Shown here: positions 48,375-55,575 of the stretch, piece by piece
How the letters are laid out: each line of letters starts with the position of its first letter
Position numbering within the stretch: the first letter of the stretch is position 1
From: Acrocarpospora pleiomorpha
GTDB lineage: Bacteria; Actinomycetota; Actinomycetes; Streptosporangiales; Streptosporangiaceae
Assembly (NCBI RefSeq): GCF_009687885.1
Contig: NZ_BLAF01000018.1
Span: 85,976 to 149,975, forward strand
Direction of reading: 5' to 3'
Length of the DNA: 64,000 nucleotides
Notes under the pieces: generated by a model
The model's database searches: none
The model's input: only the letters and a program-made list of their open reading frames with translations
What the model was told of the DNA's origin: nothing
Program-made: the position numbers and the translations under genes

Positions 48375-49721
48375 TCAGCGCAGTGGACGTACGGCGGCGG
48401 CTGCGTCGCCGCTGATCGACACGGTGGTGGCCGGCGGGTCGCCGGCCGCGGCGATGCGGTAGGCGCCGTAGCTGTCGGCAGCGAAGATTTCGACGATGTC
48501 GGCGTCGAGCAGCACCCGGAGCCCGGCCCGCGCGTCGCCGATCGGCAGCACGTCGGTGGGGAATCCGGGCCGCTCGATGCGCAGCAGGCCGGCGTCCCCG
48601 TCGCCGTCGGGCTCGAAGGACAGCCGCGCCCGAGTGCTGTCCTCCTCGGCGATCCGGCACCACTCGCCGACGGTCGGTGTGCCCGTCACCTCAGCGGCGT
48701 GGGCGCCCACCCGGTACTGCCCTTCGCTGCCGGTCAGGAACGGCCCGCGCAGGGCGTCCACGTTAGGGTGCGGCTCCAGGACCAGGGTGCCGTCGGCGCG
48801 CAGACGCAGGGTGCTGACCACCGAGTGCGCGCCGGCGCGTACGGTCAGCGCCGCGTTGTCGCGGGGTTCCTCCCGCAGCCACGACAGCACGCAGCGGCGA
48901 CCGTCGCGGTCCAGGAACGCCGTCGTCGCGTAGGCCGACGCACCATGGGTGAGCTGTTGCCAAGTGGCGGGGGTGAACCGGTGGCCGTCGTAGTCGCCGG
49001 TCGCGGCCGCGACGTACAGCAGGTCGCCGTGATCCCAGACGGAGACCAGCAGGACCCACCGGTCGCCGAGCGGGAACAGTTGCGGGCATTCCCACAACGC
49101 CCCGGTGGGCACCTCGTCGGCAGGGTCGTTGGGCCGGGAGCACAGCACCCCGTCGAAGGCCCACTGGTGCAGGTCCGGCGACCGGTACTGGAGCACGGCG
49201 GCTGACCCGTCCGGCAGCGCGGCGGCCATGAGCATGCTCCAGCCGTCGCCGTGGCGGAACACGTTGGGGTCGCGGAAACCGCGTACACCAAGTTCGGCCG
49301 GGGGTGTCTCGATGACGGCGGCGGGGTTGGTGCCCCAGGTACCCGTGTGCCGGTCGAAGACCGCGGTGGCGACCTGGCCGATCTCCCAGTTCTCGCCGGC
49401 GACCCGGGTGTAGAACAGCAGCGGCGGTTCGGCGTCGTGCACGACGCTGCCGGACCAGCAGCCCACCTCAAATTGCTGCGGGATCAGGGCCAAGGGCTGA
49501 TGAGTCCAGCGCACCAGGTCGGGGGAGGTCGCGTGGCCCCAGTGGCAGTTGGGTCCCCACGTAACACGCCCGGGGATGGCCTGGTAGTAGAGGTGGTACT
49601 CGCCGTCGACCCAGGTGACGCCGTACGGATCGTTGATCCAGCCGTCGTCGGCGGTGAAATGGATGGCCGGGCGCGGCCTGGTCCCCGCCACCGGCCGCGA
49701 CGATGTCGCCTCCGCGGTCAC
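48375..49721 (-). CDS. Glycoside hydrolase family 32 (locus 2)
   Basis: A protein of 448 residues from GTG 49721, overlapping the GH172 stop (GTGA). It is a standard GH32: DDGWINDPYGVTWVDGEYHLYYQ (nucleophile Asp31), GCWSGSVVHD, GFRDPNVFRHGDGWSMLMAA (Arg150-Asp151) and ALWECPQLFPLGDRWVLLVS (acid/base Glu211), followed by a beta-sandwich. The first motif is near the consensus, unlike in the locus 1 enzyme. Without a signal peptide it should be cytoplasmic and hydrolyse imported sucrose, inulin or levan oligosaccharides. Confidence 0.95.
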   Translation of the reverse strand: MTAEATSSRPVAGTRPRPAIHFTADDGWINDPYGVTWVDGEYHLYYQAIPGRVTWGPNCHWGHATSPDLVRWTHQPLALIPQQFEVGCWSGSVVHDAEPPLLFYTRVAGENWEIGQVATAVFDRHTGTWGTNPAAVIETPPAELGVRGFRDPNVFRHGDGWSMLMAAALPDGSAAVLQYRSPDLHQWAFDGVLCSRPNDPADEVPTGALWECPQLFPLGDRWVLLVSVWDHGDLLYVAAATGDYDGHRFTPATWQQLTHGASAYATTAFLDRDGRRCVLSWLREEPRDNAALTVRAGAHSVVSTLRLRADGTLVLEPHPNVDALRGPFLTGSEGQYRVGAHAAEVTGTPTVGEWCRIAEEDSTRARLSFEPDGDGDAGLLRIERPGFPTDVLPIGDARAGLRVLLDADIVEIFAADSYGAYRIAAAGDPPATTVSISGDAAAAVRPLR

Positions 49722-51058
49722 CTGAACCGCCGCCGGATGTCCGCGGCGTGCGCCGTGTTGGCCGCCGATTCGGCGCGGGAGCGCTCGGCGCGGCGGCGGG
49801 AGCGCTGGTCGAGCTTGTCGGTGTACGCCTGAAGCCGTGCCGCGTACTCCGCACGCATCCGCGTCACCTCAGCGGCCAGATCTGGTGGTGGCGGGGCTGC
49901 CGATGGTTGTTCTGCGGCGGGAGGCCGAGCCGGCAGCCGGCGTTCCACCGGCAGGATGGTGGCCGGCGGTGAGGGCAGCGTCTGGTACCAGTAGGCGGTG
50001 GCCGCCCAGTCGTCGGACAGGTGGTTGGCGTGGCCGTGCTCGATGGACACCTTGATGCGGGAGGCGAATCGCACCGGATCGACGACGTGCTGGCGGTAGG
50101 TGACCGAGTATCCGGGGACGTCGGACTCGTGCACGATCGTCCCGTGGTACGGGAAGGCGTTCTTCTGCATCCCCCAGGCGTGGTTGAAATAGTCCTCCGT
50201 ACCGGTGCCGTGCAGGCTGGGCGGCCAGGTGTCGTCGTCGATGAGGATCATGTCGTCGCCTTCGCCCCACCAGGTGCCCTGGCGGTGGTGTACCGACAGG
50301 TTGCAGCCGACGTAGTGGCCGGTGCCGGTGGTCTCCAGGATCACGAAGTTGCCGTCGTCGCTCAGGTGCGCCACGTTCGTCTGCGGGCTGTTGGTCTGCA
50401 GGTCCGGTCCCCAGCCGGAGCTCGGGCTGCTGCGCGTCCATCGCGCGTGGAAGTGGACGGTGTCCTCAGGCAGCGGCTGCCGGAACAGCTCGTAGTCGAT
50501 GTAGAAGTACATGACCAGCGGCAGGTCGTTCTCGTTGACGATCTCAATGCGGGCGCGGGAGTTGAACGGCATCGGCGCCCAGCTGTTCAGGGCCGCGCTG
50601 CCGCCGAAGATCAGCGATTCCTCGGGTTTCGCCGAAACGGTGAACAGGGCCGAGGCATAGCTGTTGGGCATGCTGTGACCGACGCCGAAGAAGTCGCCAA
50701 GCGGCACCAGCACCGCCGGGCCGGGCTGGTCGTCCCAGGTGATCTTCAGCAGGACCTTGCGGTAGTAGTCGGGGTCCGGCTGTTCCCAATTGAGCCCGAG
50801 CGCGTTGTGGATCTCCAGCACGGGGGCGGTGGTGTCGGTGTCGTACGGGTCGAGCAGGCCGGGCCCGAACTGACGGCGGCAGAACTGGGTGGTCCAGATG
50901 TGGGTGATCTGCCCCGGCCCTTCGAGGTCGGCCAGCACGCGGGTTTCGCCAGGACCGATCGTCCAGTTGTCCTGGTTGCGACCGCGTTGATCCCAGCTGG
51001 AGACGCGGGCGCTGCGGGCGTCGCGCAGGCTGGTCAGCGATGACAGTGGACCGTTCAT
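49718..51058 (-). CDS. GH172 (DUF2961) family glycosidase with charged C-terminal tail (locus 2)
   Basis: A protein of 446 residues from ATG 51058 (MNGPLSSLTSLRDARSARVSSWDQRGRNQDNWTIGPGETRVLADLEGPGQITHIWTT), with GGAGG 11 bases upstream; an ATG at 51094 has no ribosome-binding site. GH172 blocks are VPLGDFFGVGHSMPNSY, NSWAPMPFNSRARIEI, MYFYIDYELF, GTWWGEGDDMILIDDDTWPPSLHGTGTEDYFNHAWGMQKNAFPYHGT. After the catalytic domain comes a Pro-rich linker and a highly charged Arg/Ala/Glu helix of about 55 residues, absent from the locus 1 paralogue. It probably cleaves alpha-fructofuranoside or arabinofuranoside bonds. Oligomerisation through the tail is possible. Confidence 0.9.
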   Translation of the reverse strand: MNGPLSSLTSLRDARSARVSSWDQRGRNQDNWTIGPGETRVLADLEGPGQITHIWTTQFCRRQFGPGLLDPYDTDTTAPVLEIHNALGLNWEQPDPDYYRKVLLKITWDDQPGPAVLVPLGDFFGVGHSMPNSYASALFTVSAKPEESLIFGGSAALNSWAPMPFNSRARIEIVNENDLPLVMYFYIDYELFRQPLPEDTVHFHARWTRSSPSSGWGPDLQTNSPQTNVAHLSDDGNFVILETTGTGHYVGCNLSVHHRQGTWWGEGDDMILIDDDTWPPSLHGTGTEDYFNHAWGMQKNAFPYHGTIVHESDVPGYSVTYRQHVVDPVRFASRIKVSIEHGHANHLSDDWAATAYWYQTLPSPPATILPVERRLPARPPAAEQPSAAPPPPDLAAEVTRMRAEYAARLQAYTDKLDQRSRRRAERSRAESAANTAHAADIRRRFR

Positions 51059-51133
51059 GGTCGAGTAGACCTCCGTGAAGGTGAAGATGGGCATGCCAAG
51101 TCGAGCGTGCGGGCACAGTTGTCGGGTTTGCGG

Positions 51134-51973
51134 TCAGCCCTTGACGGCAGAGGACGTCAGACCGGCGATGATCCAGCGCTGGGCGAACAGGTAAGCGATG
51201 AGCGCGGGGATGACGGCCAGCGTGGTGGCGGCCATCATGACATTGAGCTGTCCAGTGCTGAACGGTCCGCGCATGAGCACCAGGGCCAGCGGCAGCGTCG
51301 CCGAATCTTGGCTGTTGAGGAACACCGACGGGGCGAAGTACGCGTTCCAGCTGGCCAGGAACGTGACGATGCCCAGGGCGCTCAGGCCGTTACGGACCAG
51401 CGGCAGCGCCACCAGCCGGTAGGTGGTCCAGGCGTTGGCGCCGTCGACGGTCGCCGCCTCGAACAGCTCTTTGGGGATGACGAGGAAGAACTGGCGCATC
51501 ATGAACACGCCGAGCGCGCCCGTGATGCCGGGCAGGATGAGACTCCACGGCGTGTCGATCAGGTGCAGGTTACGCATGATGAGAAACAGCGGGATCACCG
51601 TCACCTGCACCGGCACCATGAGCGAGGCCAGCAGCAGCACGAACAGGCTGTTGCGACCCGGGAATCTCAGATGGGCGAACGCGTAGCCAGCCATCGGTGC
51701 GGTGATGAGCATCCCGAGCGTGGTCAGCGTGGCGATGAAGAAGCTGTTGAACATGTTGCGGAGCAGCGGCAACGGCCCGTTGACCGCCGCGGCGAAGTTC
51801 TCCCACCGAAACTCCCGGGGAATCCAGTTCGGCGGCAGGTCGTAGGCGTGCTGAGCGCTCTTGAGCGCTGTCACGATCATGAACAGGAACGGCGCCAGCA
51901 TGCCGAACGCGCCGACGGTCAGGACGATGACCGAAACCACAACGCTTGGGCGGATCCGCGGACGGTTACTCAT
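51134..51973 (-). CDS. Sugar ABC transporter permease (MalG-like, locus 2)
   Basis: A protein of 279 residues with six spans. Blocks are SVIVLTVGAFGMLAPFLFMIVTALKSAQHAYDLPPNWIPREFRWENF, the PMAGYAFAHLRFPGRN segment, the coupling loop ELFEAATVDGANAWTTYRLVALPLVR, and VFLNSQDSATLPLALVLM. It overlaps the MalF-like gene upstream by 8 bp. The 75-bp gap to the GH172 gene holds nothing notable. Confidence 0.95.
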   Translation of the reverse strand: MSNRPRIRPSVVVSVIVLTVGAFGMLAPFLFMIVTALKSAQHAYDLPPNWIPREFRWENFAAAVNGPLPLLRNMFNSFFIATLTTLGMLITAPMAGYAFAHLRFPGRNSLFVLLLASLMVPVQVTVIPLFLIMRNLHLIDTPWSLILPGITGALGVFMMRQFFLVIPKELFEAATVDGANAWTTYRLVALPLVRNGLSALGIVTFLASWNAYFAPSVFLNSQDSATLPLALVLMRGPFSTGQLNVMMAATTLAVIPALIAYLFAQRWIIAGLTSSAVKG

Positions 51974-52913
51974 AGTGGACCCACGAACGGCGGATGCGGA
52001 ACTGGATGAGCGTGGCGGCGAGGATGATGAGGAACAACGTGATCGCGATGGCCGACGCGTAACCGACCTGGAAGTTGGAGAACGCCTGCTCGGCGAGGTA
52101 CATGACGACGCTGCGGGTGGAGTCGCCAGGGCCGCCGTTGGTCAGGACGATCACCGACTCATAGATCTGGAACGCGCCGATCACCGTGATCGTGACGTTG
52201 AAGAAGATCGCCTGAGAGATCATCGGGACGATGATGCGCCGAAACTGCGTGACCACGCCGGCCCCGTCGAGCTGCGCGGCCTCCGTGAGTGCCTTGGGCA
52301 CGTCTTGCAGGGCCGCCACGTAGATCAACATGGCGAAGCCGACGTTGCGCCATGTGTCGACGATGACGACGGTCCAGCGGGATGTCGACGTGCTGTTGAG
52401 CCAGTTGACCGGCTCACCGCCCACCGTGTCCAGGTAGTAGTTGACCAGACCGGTGTCACGCTGGAACAGCGCCTGCCAGATCAACGAGACGTAGACCAGC
52501 GAGACCAGCGACGGGAAGAAGTAGACCGAACGGAAAATCAAGGTCAGCGGCTTGGGCAGGCGTTGGTTGATCAACACTGCCAGCAGCAGCGCGATACCGT
52601 TGATCAAGATCACTGCTGCGGCGACATAGATCAGTGTGTTGAGGTACGCCTCCCGCAGCCGGTCGTCGGTGAACAGGCGCTCGAAGTTGGCCAACCCCCG
52701 CCACTGTGGGGGCGAGATCGCGTCGTAGCGGGTGAAGCTGAAGTAGATCACCGCCAGCAGCGGGCCCAGGATGAACACCAGGAACCCGATGACCGACGGG
52801 CCGACGAACAGGTACCCGTTCAACGCCTCGCGGCGGCGCCGGGACTTGCCCGGATCGCCGGCGGATGCCGCGGAGGCATCCGCCGGCGGCCGAACCACGG
52901 CCGTGTCAGCCAT
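51966..52913 (-). CDS. Sugar ABC transporter permease (MalF-like, locus 2)
   Basis: A protein of 315 residues with six spans. It begins LNGYLFVGPSVIGFLVFILGPLLAVIYFSFTRYDAISPPQWRGLANFERLF, has the coupling loop DVPKALTEAAQLDGAGVVTQFRRIIVPMIS and the C-terminal VLTNGGPGDSTRSVVMYLAEQAFSNFQVGYASAIAI. It overlaps the binding-protein gene by 8 bp, so there is no intercistronic hairpin here, unlike in locus 1. Confidence 0.95.
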   Translation of the reverse strand: MADTAVVRPPADASAASAGDPGKSRRRREALNGYLFVGPSVIGFLVFILGPLLAVIYFSFTRYDAISPPQWRGLANFERLFTDDRLREAYLNTLIYVAAAVILINGIALLLAVLINQRLPKPLTLIFRSVYFFPSLVSLVYVSLIWQALFQRDTGLVNYYLDTVGGEPVNWLNSTSTSRWTVVIVDTWRNVGFAMLIYVAALQDVPKALTEAAQLDGAGVVTQFRRIIVPMISQAIFFNVTITVIGAFQIYESVIVLTNGGPGDSTRSVVMYLAEQAFSNFQVGYASAIAITLFLIILAATLIQFRIRRSWVHYE

Positions 52914-54219
52914 TCTGCGCCACGGTCGACTTGACCTCGTCGTTGGCCTGCTTCAGCGCCGAGCGGACGTCCCCGCCGGCGTACACCGACGTCATGGCCT
53001 TCTGGAAGGCGGCATCCATGGCGCCGAAGAACGGCGGCGCCGCCACCGGCTTGGCATGGTCGATCTGGTTGTAGAACAGTTCCGGGTGCGGCTTGTTCTT
53101 GGTGAAATCCTCCGACTGCTGCGCGGTCTTGGTCGTCGGGTTCGATGTTCCCCCGACGGCCCATTGCGTCTGCATCTGCTGACTGGCCAGCTCCTTGAGC
53201 AACTCCCAGGACAGATCCTTGTTCTTCGAGCCCGAGTACATGGCGAACCCGGCGGCGCCGAACACGGTCGTGTTCGACTTGTTCGTCGGCATCGGCAGCA
53301 CGTCGTATTCAAAGTCCTTGTTGGCCACCAATGTCGCGGCCAGGTTCGCCGGGGCCGCGGTCATGGCCACCTTGCCCGCCTGGAACAGCGACGTCGGGTC
53401 GCCGCCGGTCGGGTTCGGTGCGACCTTCTCTTTGAACACCAGATCGGCGAGGAACTGGATCGCCTCGACCGTGCCCGGCGCGTCCAGCGTCGGGGTCTTG
53501 AGATCCGCCGAAGCGGTCGAGGCGTTGTTGGAGTAGATCCAGGGCATGTAGGCGAATGTGTAGGTCGGGATGCTGAAGCCGTACACCTGGTTGCCGCCGC
53601 TGCCGCTGGTCAGCTTCTTCGCGATGGCGAGGAAGTCCTGCCACGTCCACGTGTCGCTCGGCCGCGCGATTCCCGCCTTCTCGAACAGCGCCGCGTTGTA
53701 GTACACCAGCATGGTGTTCCAGTTGTTCGGCAGCAGATAGGTCTGCCCATCCTTGCTGAAGCCGTTCAGCAGGGCCGGGCTGACATCGCTCACCAGTTCC
53801 TGCACTGAGCTGTCCTGCTTGATGAAGTTGTTCAACGACTGGAACAGCGTCTTGTCCAGGCCGTACTCCACCCCCTCGGTCGCCATGTTGATGACGTCCG
53901 GGGCGTCACCGGACGCGATCGACGCCTGGATCTTGTTGATGTAGTCGCCCCAGTTGACCACCTGGGTGAAGTTGTTCTTGACCTGGACGTTCGGGTACCG
54001 CTGGTTGAACCGGGCGATCGCGGCGTCGTAGAACTTCTCGTCGCCCGGATTGCCCCAGTTCGAGATCGTCAAGGTCGCTCGCGTGTCCGAGGCGGGCGCC
54101 TGGTAGGTCCCGCTCACCCCCGTTGCCCCCGTGCCGGTGTCACTGCCACAGGCGGCGAGCAGCAGGCTGACCCCTACAGCCGCACTCACCGCAGCGAATC
54201 TCTTACTGACGTACATCAC
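52906..54219 (-). CDS. Sugar ABC transporter substrate-binding lipoprotein (family 1, locus 2)
   Basis: A protein of 437 residues from ATG 54219. The lipobox is LLLAAC (Cys24). Blocks are TLTISNWGNPGDEKFYDAAIARFNQRYPNVQVKNNFT, DAPDVINMATEGVEYG, YLLPNNWNTMLVYYNAALFEKAGIARPSDTWTWQDFLAIAKKLT and VAMTAAPANLAATLVANKDFEYDVLPMPTNKSNTTVFGAAGFAMY. It is the first gene of the seven-gene minus-strand operon and faces lacI copy 2 across a 307-bp promoter region with LacI sites. Confidence 0.95.
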   Translation of the reverse strand: MMYVSKRFAAVSAAVGVSLLLAACGSDTGTGATGVSGTYQAPASDTRATLTISNWGNPGDEKFYDAAIARFNQRYPNVQVKNNFTQVVNWGDYINKIQASIASGDAPDVINMATEGVEYGLDKTLFQSLNNFIKQDSSVQELVSDVSPALLNGFSKDGQTYLLPNNWNTMLVYYNAALFEKAGIARPSDTWTWQDFLAIAKKLTSGSGGNQVYGFSIPTYTFAYMPWIYSNNASTASADLKTPTLDAPGTVEAIQFLADLVFKEKVAPNPTGGDPTSLFQAGKVAMTAAPANLAATLVANKDFEYDVLPMPTNKSNTTVFGAAGFAMYSGSKNKDLSWELLKELASQQMQTQWAVGGTSNPTTKTAQQSEDFTKNKPHPELFYNQIDHAKPVAAPPFFGAMDAAFQKAMTSVYAGGDVRSALKQANDEVKSTVAQNG

Positions 54220-54333
54220 ACACCGCGCTCCTTACACGAAGACGCCAGGGGAACAGCAGCACTCCACGACGGGAGGGCGCCGCGCAACAGTCACGCCGAG
54301 TCAGTGGCCAGTCGCCATCCGCTCGGCCGAACG

Positions 54334-54349
54334 TTGCCAAATGGTTTTG
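54334..54349. promoter_or_regulatory. Degenerate LacI half-operator pair upstream of locus 2
   Basis: TTGCCAAATGGTTTTG repeats the left half-site TTGCCAAA of the strong operator at 54469 exactly; its right half is degenerate. It is 115 bp upstream of the binding-protein start and 135 bp from the main operator, suitable as an auxiliary site. Confidence 0.45.
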
Positions 54350-54459
54350 TCTCCGGAAGTAGAGCAGGCCCCGAAACCTGCGGTCAAGACTTCGCCCGCA
54401 ATCTCCGATTAACCGGGACGTCATGCGGCGACACCCCTTGACGCCATACCGGCCGAGGC

Positions 54460-54488
54460 GGCAAAATTTTGCCAAAGCGATTTGGCAA
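54460..54488. promoter_or_regulatory. LacI operator array of sugar locus 2
   Basis: Two overlapping palindromes share a half-site. GGCAAAATTTTGCC (54460-54473) is perfect. TTGCCAAAGCGATTTGGCAA (54469-54488) is perfect except for the pair beside its central CG. The second has the classical LacI-family form. Both lie in the 307-bp gap 54220-54526 between the divergent binding-protein and lacI genes, 39-67 bp upstream of the lacI GTG, and fit autoregulation plus control of the operon. The rest of the gap shows no gene. Confidence 0.7.
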
Positions 54489-54526
54489 ACGGCTGTGTCG
54501 ACCATGCGAAGGAGTTGGGCCGTAGC

Positions 54527-55555
54527 GTGGCCACACCGAGACCGACCATCCAGGATGTCGCCTTACAGGCCGGCGTGTCCCCTACCACCGTGTCGCACGT
54601 GCTCAACCGAGTCTCGAGCGCCCGCGTCAACGAGGCAACCCGACGTCGTGTCGAAGAGGCCGCCGCCCTGCTCGGCTACACACCCAACGGGCTGGCCCGC
54701 GGCCTGCGCCGTCAGCGTTCCCAGACCCTGGCGCTGCTCAGCGACCGCATCGCCACCACCCCGTTCGCCGGCGGCATCATCCTCGGCGCCCAGGAGAAGG
54801 CCGCCGAGCTCGGCTTCGTCCTCATGCTGTACAGCACCGGCGAAGACCCCGACGTCGAGGAACGCGAGATCCGCACCCTGCTCCAGCACCAAGTCGACGG
54901 CGTGATCTACGCCACGTGGTACCACCGCCGCGTCAGCACACCTGCCTCCCTGGGCCGCACACCGCTCGTCCTGCTGGACTGCACATCCGACGACGCCTCA
55001 CTGCCCTCGGTCGTCCCCGACGAGTACAACGCCGGACGCGTGGCCACCCAGGAACTCATCCGACACGGCCACCGGCGCATCGGCTTCGTCACCAACATCG
55101 ACCAGGTACCCGCAACCCTCGGTCGCCTCCACGGACACCGCGACGCCCTGAACGCCGCAGACATTCCCTTCACCGGCGACTTGGTCGCGGCGGACGTCTC
55201 CGAAACCAGCGGCGGTTATCGAACCGCCCTGCAACTGCTGACCGGCTCCAACCCGCCCACCGCCATCTTCGCCTACAACGACCGCATGGCCATGGGCGTC
55301 TACCGCGCCGCCCGCGAACTCAACCTCGACATCCCCAAAGACCTGTCCGTCATCAGCATCGACAACCAGGAAATCATCGCCGAGGGACTGCATCCCGGCC
55401 TCACCACACTCCAGCTCCCGCATTACCAGATGGGCGTCTGGGCAGTGCAGCACCTGGTCGAACGCCTCGAACACCATGACCTGCCCATCCAGCACCTGGA
55501 ACTGCCATGCCCGATCGTCCACCGGGCCTCAGTAGCAACACCAGCGCGCCAATGA
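54527..55555 (+). CDS. LacI family transcriptional regulator (locus 2)
   Basis: A protein of 342 residues from GTG 54527 (VATPRPTIQDVALQAGVSPTTVSHVLNRVSSARVNEATRRRVEEAAALLGYTPN), with GAAGGAG 12 bases upstream. An upstream ATG at 54482 would place the operator inside the gene and is rejected. The sugar-binding domain has ALLSDRIATTPFAGGIILGAQEKAAE, GVIYATWYHRRVSTPASLGRTPLVLLDC, YNDRMAMGVYRAARELNLDIPKDLSVISIDNQEIIAEGLHPGLTTLQLPHYQMG. It is a paralogue of the LacI at 43851. It is divergent from the locus 2 operon that it very probably represses. Confidence 0.94.
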   Translation: MATPRPTIQDVALQAGVSPTTVSHVLNRVSSARVNEATRRRVEEAAALLGYTPNGLARGLRRQRSQTLALLSDRIATTPFAGGIILGAQEKAAELGFVLMLYSTGEDPDVEEREIRTLLQHQVDGVIYATWYHRRVSTPASLGRTPLVLLDCTSDDASLPSVVPDEYNAGRVATQELIRHGHRRIGFVTNIDQVPATLGRLHGHRDALNAADIPFTGDLVAADVSETSGGYRTALQLLTGSNPPTAIFAYNDRMAMGVYRAARELNLDIPKDLSVISIDNQEIIAEGLHPGLTTLQLPHYQMGVWAVQHLVERLEHHDLPIQHLELPCPIVHRASVATPARQ

Positions 55556-55575
55556 CAGCCTTGGTGGCGGCGCTG

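Noticed and set aside
46876..48462. A 528-codon plus-strand open frame opposite the GH116 gene
   Set aside because: Antisense shadow: low-complexity Val/Gly/Glu/Arg composition and no recognisable domain, while the minus strand has a conserved glycosidase.
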